Shown: in pieces, positions 1 through 7,290 of the stretch
How the letters are laid out: the number at the start of each line of letters is the position of its first letter
Numbering within the stretch: position 1 is the stretch's first letter
Assembly (NCBI GenBank): GCA_036351435.1
Contig: JAZBPA010000433.1
Span: forward strand, 1-9,871
From: JAAUQA01 sp036351435
GTDB taxonomy: Bacteria > Pseudomonadota > Gammaproteobacteria > Competibacterales > Competibacteraceae
Direction of reading: 5' to 3'
Length of the DNA: 9,871 nucleotides
Made by a program: the position numbers and the translations under genes
Notes under the pieces: model-generated
Told to the model about the DNA's origin: nothing
What the model saw: only the letters and a program-made list of their open reading frames with translations
The model's database searches: none

Positions 1-95
1 ATTCCGGTGCTGGTCACGCCGACGAAGAAGCGTCCGTCGAAGCGATTATCTCGGCTGCACAGGGCTTGATAGTAAAACTGCTGCTCGTTGTTCAT
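1..95 (-). CDS. Ada-type alkylation-repair protein, N-terminal fragment (cut by window edge)
   Basis: Only the first 31 codons are visible, from an ATG at 95 reading leftwards off the window. The peptide contains RDNRFDGRFFVGVTSTG, which closely resembles the start of the Ada methyl-phosphotriester domain (typically RDxRFDGRFFVGVxTTGIYCRPxC). In that family a zinc-bound cysteine just beyond this point accepts methyl groups from DNA phosphotriesters. The domain occurs in Ada (regulator plus methyltransferase) and also at the N-terminus of some AlkA 3-methyladenine glycosylases, and the fragment cannot separate these. In-frame codons upstream of the ATG reach a stop (119-117) with no other ATG. 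No clear Shine-Dalgarno sequence precedes it. It is transcribed divergently from the gene at 270. Confidence 0.8.
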   Translation of the reverse strand, partial: MNNEQQFYYQALCSRDNRFDGRFFVGVTSTG

Positions 96-212
96 GCATC
101 GAGTATAGAGACGCCATTAGAGAAAAACTTCTGAATAACGGACCTTATCTCATGCTCCAGGAAACGCCGCATTGTACTTTTTGATTCATGCCACCGACAT
201 TGATCCTTCAAA

Positions 213-227
213 CTGCTAAGCTAGCAG
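213..227. repeat. Short perfect inverted repeat upstream of the serine hydrolase gene
   Basis: CTGCTA at 213-218 and TAGCAG at 222-227 are perfect inverted 6-base arms around AGC. The repeat lies 42 bases upstream of the ATG at 270, in the 174-base divergent region (96-269), which otherwise shows no confident promoter pair. It could be a small operator or hairpin, or chance. The only other signal there is AGGAG at 253-257, a ribosome binding site somewhat far (12 bases) from the ATG. Confidence 0.25.
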
Positions 228-269
228 CACTAGTTTGCCTGACACCACCTCCAGGAGCACTTACATTTC

Positions 270-1541
270 ATGACCAACCGACGCCATTTTTGTCTTATGT
301 GGATTCTATTACTGCTTGGCTTAGGGCTAAGCGGTTGCGGGGGTAATGACGACGACACTATTTCCGCGCAATTCAGTGAACGTACTCAACGCGAACTAGA
401 AACCACTGTCGGCCAATTGTTTCAAGAGCTTGGCGTGCCGGGAATGATGGTGGGGTTATGGGTGCCCAATGTCGGGAAGTGGACGCGAGCTTATGGAGTT
501 TCGAATCGGGAGACTGGTGAACCGATGCATTTTGATCAGCATGTACGCATCGGTAGCGTCACCAAAACCTTTACCGTTACCTTGATTCTTCAGTTACAGG
601 ATGCGGGTCTGCTCAATATCAATGACACGCTTGATCAGTATTTCGATACTGACCCGAACAGCGACAAAATTACCCTGGCTCAACCTATTCCCAACGCCGA
701 CCGCATCACCTTGAAAAACTTGGCCAACATGACCAGCGGTCTCGCCAGTTATACTTTCGATCCCGCGTTCCAAGACGCTTTCTTCGGCGATCCCCTGCGG
801 CAATGGCACCCTCTGGAACTGGTCAATATCGGCATCGCCAACACCGTTGCTGGCTGCCCACACGCTCCCCCGGCTTGCTTTGAACCCGGCACCGACTGGT
901 TCTACAACAACACCAACACGGTGATGCTCGGTTTGATTGTCGAAAAAGTGGCTGGCAAACCCTACGCTGAACTGCTGCGCGAAAACATCCTTGAGCCGCT
1001 GAAGCTACGCAATACGCTTAAACCGACCGACAACACCATGCCCGCTCCCGTCGCCCGTGGGTACACCTTTCAGGGCCTCGAAGACGGACAACAACAAGAC
1101 GCTACCGATTGGAATCCCAGTTGGGGCTGGGGAGTGGGCGATCTCGTCTCCACCTTCGACGATCTGCGCGTGTGGGGTAAAGCACTGGGGCGCGGTGATT
1201 TGATCGCTGCCGAGACCCAGGCGCTGCGCCAGGAACAGGTCACGGTCGGCCCGAATCAGCCGGGCATGAACGCCTATGCTATCGGTATGGGCTATAAGCA
1301 GGGCTGGTGGGGACACGGTGGAGAACTGCCCGGCTATAATACGCTGACTTTTTACCGCCCGGACCTGGACGCCGTCGTGGTCGTGATCACGAATTCCGAT
1401 GAGCTTGCCAACGGCATCCATCCGGCTTATCGAGTAGCCGATGTCATCATCGACCTCGTCGCGAGGGAAAGTCCTTTGTTGGGTGATTTCGGCGACGAAC
1501 AACCGATTTTTATTGACGATTCCCTGTCGGAAGATGATTAA
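270..1541 (+). CDS. Serine hydrolase lipoprotein, class C beta-lactamase / DD-peptidase family
   Basis: This is a 423-residue secreted serine hydrolase of the beta-lactamase-related (PF00144-type) fold. A short basic N-terminus and hydrophobic run end in a lipobox LSGC, so Cys23 should be lipidated; the following residue is Gly, which suggests outer-membrane sorting. The three active-site motifs are present: S96-V-T-K99 (nucleophile and general base), Y212-N-N214 (YxN), and H349-G-G (in place of KTG). HGG is common in the esterase and D-aminopeptidase-like members, so true beta-lactamase activity is not implied. Cys196 and Cys203 flank a proline-rich loop and might form a disulfide. The C-terminal tail after about residue 405 is acidic. 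The ATG at 270 is preceded by AGGAG at a 12-base spacing. The stop codon directly abuts the next start, so the pair is probably one operon. The substrate is unknown; cell-wall peptides or small esters are possible. Confidence 0.9.
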   Translation: MTNRRHFCLMWILLLLGLGLSGCGGNDDDTISAQFSERTQRELETTVGQLFQELGVPGMMVGLWVPNVGKWTRAYGVSNRETGEPMHFDQHVRIGSVTKTFTVTLILQLQDAGLLNINDTLDQYFDTDPNSDKITLAQPIPNADRITLKNLANMTSGLASYTFDPAFQDAFFGDPLRQWHPLELVNIGIANTVAGCPHAPPACFEPGTDWFYNNTNTVMLGLIVEKVAGKPYAELLRENILEPLKLRNTLKPTDNTMPAPVARGYTFQGLEDGQQQDATDWNPSWGWGVGDLVSTFDDLRVWGKALGRGDLIAAETQALRQEQVTVGPNQPGMNAYAIGMGYKQGWWGHGGELPGYNTLTFYRPDLDAVVVVITNSDELANGIHPAYRVADVIIDLVARESPLLGDFGDEQPIFIDDSLSEDD

Positions 1542-2783
1542 GTGGCTAATCTGATGAGCAAAATAACCCATTTAAAACGAGCGCCTATCTTGCTGAACTT
1601 TGCGGTGCTTCTTGTCAGCGCGGGATTGCTGAGTTGCGGCGGCGGCGAGGTAGAAATTAGACGCAGCGTGATCAATGCCGAGCCTCAATTTACCCCGATT
1701 CTCATGCGTGTACTGAGTAGCCCAATCGCTGTAGAGGGGTCCGACGGTCGATTTCATCTGGTCTATGAACTCGAACTGAAAACTCCGCTCACCGGCAATG
1801 CCGTGCTGGAAAGGGTTGAGGTGTACGATCCCGACACCGATAAAGTGCTAGCCACGCTCGACAGCGCGGCGATCCATACGCGCTTCCAAATCGGCGGCAT
1901 CAACCGGCAGGGGCTGACGACTTTACTAGGACCGGCGCAGTTTGGGGTGTTGTACCTGCATCTTTCGTTCGAGAACCGTGAAGCCGTGCCGTTGACGGTG
2001 GCGCATCGGGTGACAGCAGCCATAGACTTGAACCTGCCTCCCGGGTCTGAAATATCGGTAGGCGGCGTAACAAGCGTGCGCTTTGCACCGGTCGTGGTGT
2101 TAGGCGCGCCGCTCAAGGGCGAAAACTATATCGCCGCCGACGGCTGTTGCGATGCCACCCGCCACATTCGCGCGTTGTTGCCCATCAACGGTGGGTTATG
2201 GCTGGCGCAGCGGTTTGCCATCGATTGGGAACAGCTCGACGAGCAGAATCGCATCTTCGTGGGCGATCCCCGGGATCCTCGCAGCTATCACATTTACGGC
2301 AAAGACCTGCTGGCCGTGGCTGATGCCAAAGTGGTGGTCGCGGTCGATGAGTTTGCCGATCAGGTGCCGGGCGCAATGCCAACCGGCATCGACGTGAACG
2401 AAGCGGACGGTAATCACATCATCCTTGATCTCGGCAACGGCGCCTACGTCCTGTACGCCCATTTGCAACCGGGCAGCGTCGCGGTCAATGGGGGAGAAAC
2501 GGTGCAACGGGGTCAGGTCATCGGACGCGTCGGCAATTCCGGGAATACCTTGGAACCGCATCTGCATCTGCACGTCATGGATGCCCCTTCGGCCCTGGTT
2601 GCCGACGGCTTGCCTTATGTCTTCGAAAACTATCAGATCACCGGCATCAACCTCGCCGGTACGGCGGATTTCGATAACGCCGCCGCCACCGGAGAGCCGG
2701 CGACCATCACGGTGATCGATCCTCCCACCAGCCACCGTAACCAGTTACCGATGGATTTAACTGCAGTGCGCTGGCCGGAGTAG
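1542..2783 (+). CDS. M23-family metallopeptidase lipoprotein (LytM/peptidase M23 domain)
   Basis: This is a 413-residue lipoprotein with a C-terminal M23 zinc-peptidase-type domain. The leader ends in LLSC, making Cys32 the probable lipidated residue. Residues about 40-190 form a beta-rich N-terminal region with no recognised motif. The M23 region runs from about 215 to 365: Q223-RFAI-D228 at the first metal-binding motif, YAHLQPG with His307, the biotinyl-like stretch ending GNSGN, and PHLHLHV with His340 and His342. The first motif carries Gln where a classical HxxxD His might be expected, so activity is not certain. A Cys-Cys pair lies at 202-203. I chose GTG at 1542, directly after the upstream TAA, because GGAAG sits 8 bases ahead; the ATG at 1554 is an alternative that keeps the signal peptide. 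It is coupled to the serine hydrolase gene, suggesting joint envelope work. The usual substrate is peptidoglycan cross-links, but this is inferred from the family only. Confidence 0.88.
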   Translation: MANLMSKITHLKRAPILLNFAVLLVSAGLLSCGGGEVEIRRSVINAEPQFTPILMRVLSSPIAVEGSDGRFHLVYELELKTPLTGNAVLERVEVYDPDTDKVLATLDSAAIHTRFQIGGINRQGLTTLLGPAQFGVLYLHLSFENREAVPLTVAHRVTAAIDLNLPPGSEISVGGVTSVRFAPVVVLGAPLKGENYIAADGCCDATRHIRALLPINGGLWLAQRFAIDWEQLDEQNRIFVGDPRDPRSYHIYGKDLLAVADAKVVVAVDEFADQVPGAMPTGIDVNEADGNHIILDLGNGAYVLYAHLQPGSVAVNGGETVQRGQVIGRVGNSGNTLEPHLHLHVMDAPSALVADGLPYVFENYQITGINLAGTADFDNAAATGEPATITVIDPPTSHRNQLPMDLTAVRWPE

Positions 2784-2815
2784 GCTTTTGCATATAATCA
2801 ATCGATTCTGAGTAC

Positions 2816-2844
2816 CCAGGGACGGGCATGATTATCTTCCCTGG
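2816..2844. terminator. Possible bidirectional hairpin between convergent genes
   Basis: CCAGGGA at 2816-2822 pairs perfectly with TCCCTGG at 2838-2844 around a 15-base loop. It lies in the 71-base gap where the lipoprotein pair and the selD operon converge, a position where a shared terminator is expected. There is no T-run on either side, so it is not a classical intrinsic terminator. The long loop also makes it weak. Confidence 0.3.
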
Positions 2845-2854
2845 CGGCCAGAGC

Positions 2855-5122
2855 TTACCGCACCACCGACACCGGCTCTGGCCGGCCATCCTGCGCCAGC
2901 ACCTTGCCTATGATCGTAGTCTGCTCGTAACCCGCTTCCCGTAACGCCGTCACACAAGACTCCGCTTTCTCCCCCGGCACACTCGCTAACAACCCTCCAG
3001 CTGTTTGCGGATCGAACAATAGCGGATAACGCGGATCGCTGGCCACCGACTCTAAATCGTGAATCGCCCGCCTCAGTCTTACATTCTGCGGTTGTAATGA
3101 ACTGGTGATCCCCGCCGCTGCGGTGTCCAGCGCACCTTCCAGCAAGGGTATCGCGTTGAGATCAAGCTCCACGTCCACTCCCGCCGGCTTGATCATTTCA
3201 ACCAGATGCCCAAGCAGGCCAAAACCGGTCACATCGGTACAGGCCGTGGCTTGGTAGCGGTGCAGGCAGCGTGCGCCTGCCTGATTGGATTGCAGCATCG
3301 ACTGAAGCGCGCCCTGAATCCAGGTTCCTTTGGCCTTGTGGCGCATATCGGCGGCGAACAGCGTGCCGGTGCCTAGCGGCTTGGTGAGAATTAACCTATC
3401 ACCTGGCTGCATACCGCCCTTGCGCAGAATGTGATCCCGCGCCACTAAACCGTTCACCGCAAACCCCAGCGCCAGCTCCGCCCCTTCCCCGGTATGGCCA
3501 CCCACCAGTGCGGTGCCCGCTTCCGCCAGCACTTCCATCGCACCGCTCAACAGTTGGGTCAGGGTGTCTTCCACCTTGGCTTCCAACCCGTAGGGCAGCG
3601 TCGCGATAGCCAGCGCTGTCTGGGGCTCAGCGCCCATTGCGAAGATATCGCCGAGACTGTGGTTGGTGGCGATCTTGCCGAACAGATACGGGTCGTCGAC
3701 GATAGCCCGGAAAAAATCCACCGTGTGCACCATCACCTGACCGGGCGGCACTTCCACTACGGCGGCATCATCCGGTGCATGCAGACCGACCAGCACGTCA
3801 TCGCGCGCCACCGGTTCAAGCCGACTGAGTGCCCGGTTGAGCAGCGTGCTGCCTACCTTGGCACCACAACCACCGCAACGCATGGCGAGCGTCGAGATTT
3901 CCTTGATCGCCTGCTGATCCGCCAGACCGTTGGGCAGATCGGCAGCGTGCTTCTCCGCCATTTCGGGTAGATCACGGAACTTGTCCATAAACCGTTGATC
4001 GATCCAGTTCTTCCAATGCCACACGCGGGCACCCTCGAACGCCCACTTTGAGCGCGAAGCGACCGCATACTGATTGCCCGTACTCACTAGGCTAAGAAAC
4101 TGTTGCTGCGGCGTGAACGGCTTGAGCGACCGGTTCAGGAGCGCCCGACGTAGATTTTCGGTCAACGGCGGGCCCTGACGTACCGCGAACACACCGGCTT
4201 TGGGCCGCGGATGATTGATCATGGTGGCAATGTCACCCGCAGCGAACACCGTGGGATGCGAGGTCGATTGCAGAAAATCATTGACTCGAATAAAACCCCG
4301 TTCGTCGACGTCCAGTCCGGTCTTTGCCACCCAGCCCGCGGCGCCTGCCCAAGTCACCCAGAGGATCTCGTCGAGATCCTGTCGCGCACCGTTGTCAGTT
4401 TCGACACGCCCTGGCTCCACCCGGGCGACGCGGTGTCCGGTGTGCACTTGCACGCCTCTTTCGCTCAGCACTCGGCGGAACTTGGCCCGCACTTTTTGGT
4501 TGTGAGTCGGTAGGATCTCATCGGTGTCAGTAAACAGATGATATTCCAGGTGATCGACATCCCGGCCGGTTGCGGCGAGTTCCTTTTGCAGTCGGTACTG
4601 GATTGCCAGCAGCACCTCCACACCGCCCGCGCCACCGCCTACCACACCGATTCGCGTGCGCTCCGAACGTGCCAGCACCCGCGCCCGCAATGCCTCCCAA
4701 TGCGCAACAAACCGGTCGATCGGTTTGACCGGCACTGTGTATTCGGCAGCACCGGGCACATCCACGGTCATCGGCGCCGAACCGATATCAATGGACACCA
4801 CATCAAAAGGCACCGGTGGCCGGTTCCGACACAGGATACGTTGCTCGGCGAGATCCAAACCGATTGCTATGTCATTGTAGAATCGAGCGCCGGCAAACCG
4901 CGCCAGCGGCCCGAGATCAATGTGAGTTTCTTCAAACGTGTAGTGGCCGGCGATCAGACCCGGCAACATGCCCGAGTAGGGGGTCATGATGTCTTTACAA
5001 ATCAGGGTCAGCCGAACGCCCGGCAGGGGTTTCATGCCGAATTTCTTGAGCACGGTGACGTGGCTATGGCCGCCGCCGATGAGCACGAGGTCCTTAACGA
5101 TAAGGGTAGAATTGTTTTGCAC
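2855..5122 (-). CDS. selD: Fusion: NADH-dehydrogenase-like FAD oxidoreductase + selenide, water dikinase (SelD)
   Basis: This is a 755-residue two-domain protein. Residues 1 to about 385 form a flavoprotein of the NDH-2/pyridine-nucleotide-disulfide oxidoreductase fold: GGGHSH (16-21) for FAD, GGGAGG (162-167) for NAD(P)H, and AAGDIA with Asp297 for the flavin. It has only two cysteines, 42 and 98, and no CxxC, so it is not a disulfide reductase. Residues about 408-755 are selenophosphate synthase, which makes selenophosphate from selenide and ATP: RCGGCGAK with Cys419 and Lys422 aligning to E. coli Cys17 and Lys20, DDAAV (451-455), NHSLGDIFAMGA (487-498), GGHT (541-544), TDVTGFGLLGH and DPQTAGG. 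The catalytic position is Cys (TGT), not a UGA selenocysteine. Start is GTG at 5122 with AGG seven bases upstream; it follows the permease stop by 7 bases, as last gene of the operon. It likely supplies selenophosphate to SenB (the senC role). This fusion is known elsewhere; the flavoprotein's job is not. Confidence 0.95.
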   Translation of the reverse strand: MQNNSTLIVKDLVLIGGGHSHVTVLKKFGMKPLPGVRLTLICKDIMTPYSGMLPGLIAGHYTFEETHIDLGPLARFAGARFYNDIAIGLDLAEQRILCRNRPPVPFDVVSIDIGSAPMTVDVPGAAEYTVPVKPIDRFVAHWEALRARVLARSERTRIGVVGGGAGGVEVLLAIQYRLQKELAATGRDVDHLEYHLFTDTDEILPTHNQKVRAKFRRVLSERGVQVHTGHRVARVEPGRVETDNGARQDLDEILWVTWAGAAGWVAKTGLDVDERGFIRVNDFLQSTSHPTVFAAGDIATMINHPRPKAGVFAVRQGPPLTENLRRALLNRSLKPFTPQQQFLSLVSTGNQYAVASRSKWAFEGARVWHWKNWIDQRFMDKFRDLPEMAEKHAADLPNGLADQQAIKEISTLAMRCGGCGAKVGSTLLNRALSRLEPVARDDVLVGLHAPDDAAVVEVPPGQVMVHTVDFFRAIVDDPYLFGKIATNHSLGDIFAMGAEPQTALAIATLPYGLEAKVEDTLTQLLSGAMEVLAEAGTALVGGHTGEGAELALGFAVNGLVARDHILRKGGMQPGDRLILTKPLGTGTLFAADMRHKAKGTWIQGALQSMLQSNQAGARCLHRYQATACTDVTGFGLLGHLVEMIKPAGVDVELDLNAIPLLEGALDTAAAGITSSLQPQNVRLRRAIHDLESVASDPRYPLLFDPQTAGGLLASVPGEKAESCVTALREAGYEQTTIIGKVLAQDGRPEPVSVVR

Positions 5123-5129
5123 GGATAAC

Positions 5130-6599
5130 CTAATTCTGGTCAGGGGTAGATTTCAGCCGCAGGCGGGCACGAATAGTTCGGGACAGCGCATCCACCGCGA
5201 TATTCAGGCAGGCGGTAATTGCGATCAGCAGCACCGCCCGGTCGAAGCGGATGTCGGCAAAGGCGCTGTCGACGAAAAAACCCAGGGTATGAATGCCGAG
5301 AATGCCGAGAATCGCCGTCTCCCGCAAAATCACCTCCCAGCGATAGAACAGGAAAGCAAGAAACTGGGGATACACCCGCGGCAGGATTTCATAAGCATAC
5401 CGATTGACCCCGGTTGAACTATCGGGGCGTAATTGCAATTCCTTGGTGTAACGTCCGATCAGATGTCCGATGATGGCACCGTTATGCAGCGACAGCGCGA
5501 CGATGGCCGGGATCATAGACGGGCCCCAAAGCTGCAATAAAATATAAGCCAGAATGTATTCCGGCGTTGAGCGGGCGATCGCCAGGAACACATGACCTGC
5601 GCCGCGCCCCCAACGATCAAAGAACTTCGGCGAGATCAGTGGAAACAACAGCAAGGTCAATATGCCCGCCCCGACCAGTGCGATCATCGTCAGTAGTACC
5701 GTATTGACGATGCCGGGCAGCGCCTGGGTGGTCAGCAAGCGCCACAACCAGTCTCCCAAAGCTGCCAGTGTCACACCGTCTACCGTCTCTGCCACCCGCA
5801 GGGGATGAGGCACGATGTCTTGGGTAAAAAACCGCACCACATTGCCGATGTGAATGTCAGCCCCGCCGGGTAGCACCAGTACAGCACCGACAATATAAAG
5901 CGGAATCAGCCGTCCCCGCACCCACCAGCGGATCGTCGCAATAACCCCATAGAACAGCATCAGCAGCGCGGAGACTTCGGAGTAATGTCCCTGACGAAAG
6001 GCTGACTCCAGGTGGAAACCCAATGTGGGTAAGCCAACGAAGCCGAGCACCGCACTGGAGCGCAAGCCGCACTCCAAACGATAGAGGCTATAGGTTTTGA
6101 AATGCGCCCAGGCCTCCGGCAACCGGGCAAAGAAGAATACCGAGAGCAAACTCGCCCCGGCAGGCATCACTTGCAGCGGGGCCGGGTCGGTTTCTTCAAG
6201 GATCTCCGCGTAGACCTTGGCAATGATACCGGCGTAGGGAATTGCGATGGCCAGAATGCCGGTCAGCGGCGTCAGACCGAACATCTGCAAGAACAGCAGC
6301 GCCCAGAACAGCTCGTGAATCGCCCGCACCAACGCACAGCCGACCCGAACGATCCGCAAGTGAAAAACCAATGCCAGCAGAAAACCCAGGACATTGGCTA
6401 AGGCAACGCCGAGCAACGCAAACGCCAGGGTATTCTTTAACGCGTCCAGTAGGTGCTCGGTGGCAAAAAAATCGGGGGTGATCACCCCCCAAGCGAGCCG
6501 CCCCATCTCCCGCCACGGGTCCAGGGTGGTGATTTCCAGATCTGCAAACGGCAGACAAGCCAAGGCAATCACCACGAAGACTAGGCTAACCCTCACCAA
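5130..6599 (-). CDS. PhnE-like ABC transporter permease, two permease domains fused (probable selenium compound importer)
   Basis: This is an inner-membrane permease of the phosphonate-transporter PhnE type, about 489 residues from the start chosen here and double the usual length. The two halves repeat each other. Near the end of half one is RLECGLRSSAVLGFVG followed by LPTLGFHLESAF; near the end of half two is RWEVILRETAILGILG followed by IHTLGFFVDSAF. I count 15 of 28 identities. These segments hold the loop that contacts the ATPase, so one polypeptide could supply both halves of the channel. Several hydrophobic helices are evident in each half. The start is uncertain: the frame is open to a TTG at 6695 deep inside the ATPase gene, but TTG at 6599 (or GTG at 6596) has AGGCGA nine (twelve) bases ahead and avoids that overlap; no ATG is available. 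Its neighbours, the ATPase upstream and selD 7 bases downstream, argue for a selenium role rather than phosphonate. Confidence 0.88.
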   Translation of the reverse strand: MVRVSLVFVVIALACLPFADLEITTLDPWREMGRLAWGVITPDFFATEHLLDALKNTLAFALLGVALANVLGFLLALVFHLRIVRVGCALVRAIHELFWALLFLQMFGLTPLTGILAIAIPYAGIIAKVYAEILEETDPAPLQVMPAGASLLSVFFFARLPEAWAHFKTYSLYRLECGLRSSAVLGFVGLPTLGFHLESAFRQGHYSEVSALLMLFYGVIATIRWWVRGRLIPLYIVGAVLVLPGGADIHIGNVVRFFTQDIVPHPLRVAETVDGVTLAALGDWLWRLLTTQALPGIVNTVLLTMIALVGAGILTLLLFPLISPKFFDRWGRGAGHVFLAIARSTPEYILAYILLQLWGPSMIPAIVALSLHNGAIIGHLIGRYTKELQLRPDSSTGVNRYAYEILPRVYPQFLAFLFYRWEVILRETAILGILGIHTLGFFVDSAFADIRFDRAVLLIAITACLNIAVDALSRTIRARLRLKSTPDQN

Positions 6600-6608
6600 T
6601 GGCGAGGA

Positions 6609-6614
6609 TCGCCT
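6609..6614 (-). promoter_or_regulatory. Ribosome binding site supporting the permease start
   Basis: AGGCGA on the minus strand lies 9 bases before TTG 6599 and 12 before GTG 6596, within the 31-base gap after the ATPase stop. It is the reason for preferring these starts over TTG 6695, which has no comparable site. It is a partial match to the consensus, so the choice is tentative. Confidence 0.4.
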
Positions 6615-6630
6615 AGGGTACTGCGGGGCT

Positions 6631-7290
6631 TCAACTGCGGTAGAGAAAGTCGAGATCGGTACTCTCCAAACCGGCAGCCGCTTGATCCATGACAATCCGG
6701 CCGTCTTTCAGACCCACGACCCGATTGCTATAAGCCAGGGCGAGTGATACATCGTGCATGGCGATTATCACCGTCTGGTAAGCCGCACTGATCGCTTCCA
6801 ACACCACCCGCGACTGATGGTCGTCAACCGACGATACCGGCTCGTCGCCCAGTAACACACGTCCACCCTGGTGAATGGCCCGGGCCACAGCGATACGCTG
6901 CTGCTGGCCACCGGAAAGTTCGCCGACTGACGCGAACAGCATGTCCTCGCCGAGTTCCAGACTATCCACCACCGTCTTTACGGCCGCCTTCTCATGCTGC
7001 AAGGGATAAATCAAATTGACTAGGTTGTACCAAGACCGGTGACGATGTAACCGCCCCATGTAAACATTGTGGAATACCGAGAGCGGCTTCACCAGCCCCA
7101 AGTCCTGAGGCACAATGGCGGCATCGGTGCGTTGCTGCTCGTAAAACAGCTTGAGGAGAGTCGATTTGCCCGCTCCGCTCTTGCCGACTAAGGCGACACG
7201 CTCGCCTTGGTCGATGGATAGCGAAACGTTCGCCAACACCTGACGTCCGTTGTAACGGACGTCGGCATTGTGCAATTCGAATAAAAGCAT
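6631..7290 (-). CDS. PhnC-like ABC transporter ATPase, compact form (probable selenium compound importer)
   Basis: This is a 219-residue ATP-binding subunit that would power the adjacent permease. Motifs are complete: Walker A GKSGAGKST (36-44), Q-loop Gln62, signature LSGGQ (125-129), Walker B VLLGDEP with Asp149 and Glu150, and H-loop His179. It is shorter than usual PhnC proteins (about 250 or more). The Walker A Lys42 to Q-loop Gln62 interval is only 20 residues, against 40 in MalK, so the beta-subdomain insert there is largely missing. The frame is open to an upstream codon at 7479, but that would overlap the binding-protein gene by 190 bases with unconvincing sequence. ATG at 7290 starts with the typical MLLFELHNADVRYNG and overlaps the upstream stop as TGATG, a sign of translational coupling. 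Confidence 0.92.
   Translation of the reverse strand: MLLFELHNADVRYNGRQVLANVSLSIDQGERVALVGKSGAGKSTLLKLFYEQQRTDAAIVPQDLGLVKPLSVFHNVYMGRLHRHRSWYNLVNLIYPLQHEKAAVKTVVDSLELGEDMLFASVGELSGGQQQRIAVARAIHQGGRVLLGDEPVSSVDDHQSRVVLEAISAAYQTVIIAMHDVSLALAYSNRVVGLKDGRIVMDQAAAGLESTDLDFLYRS

Noticed and set aside
1005..1571. Minus-strand open frame of 188 codons opposite the serine hydrolase
   Set aside because: It is antisense to the region holding the HGG motif of a convincing gene and has no signal, domain or ribosome site.
2800..2807. AATCGATT palindrome between the convergent genes
   Set aside because: An 8-base palindrome of this composition is expected by chance and shows no pairing or spacing that suggests a site.
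3859..3875. Possible selenocysteine (UGA) at the SelD active site, as in some selD genes
   Set aside because: The codons of RCGGCGAK read TGC and TGT for the two cysteines, with no in-frame TGA.
4538..5128. Plus-strand open frame of 196 codons opposite selD
   Set aside because: It lies wholly antisense to the well-supported flavoprotein domain and has a composition typical of a shadow frame (many Arg, His, Gln), with no recognisable motif.
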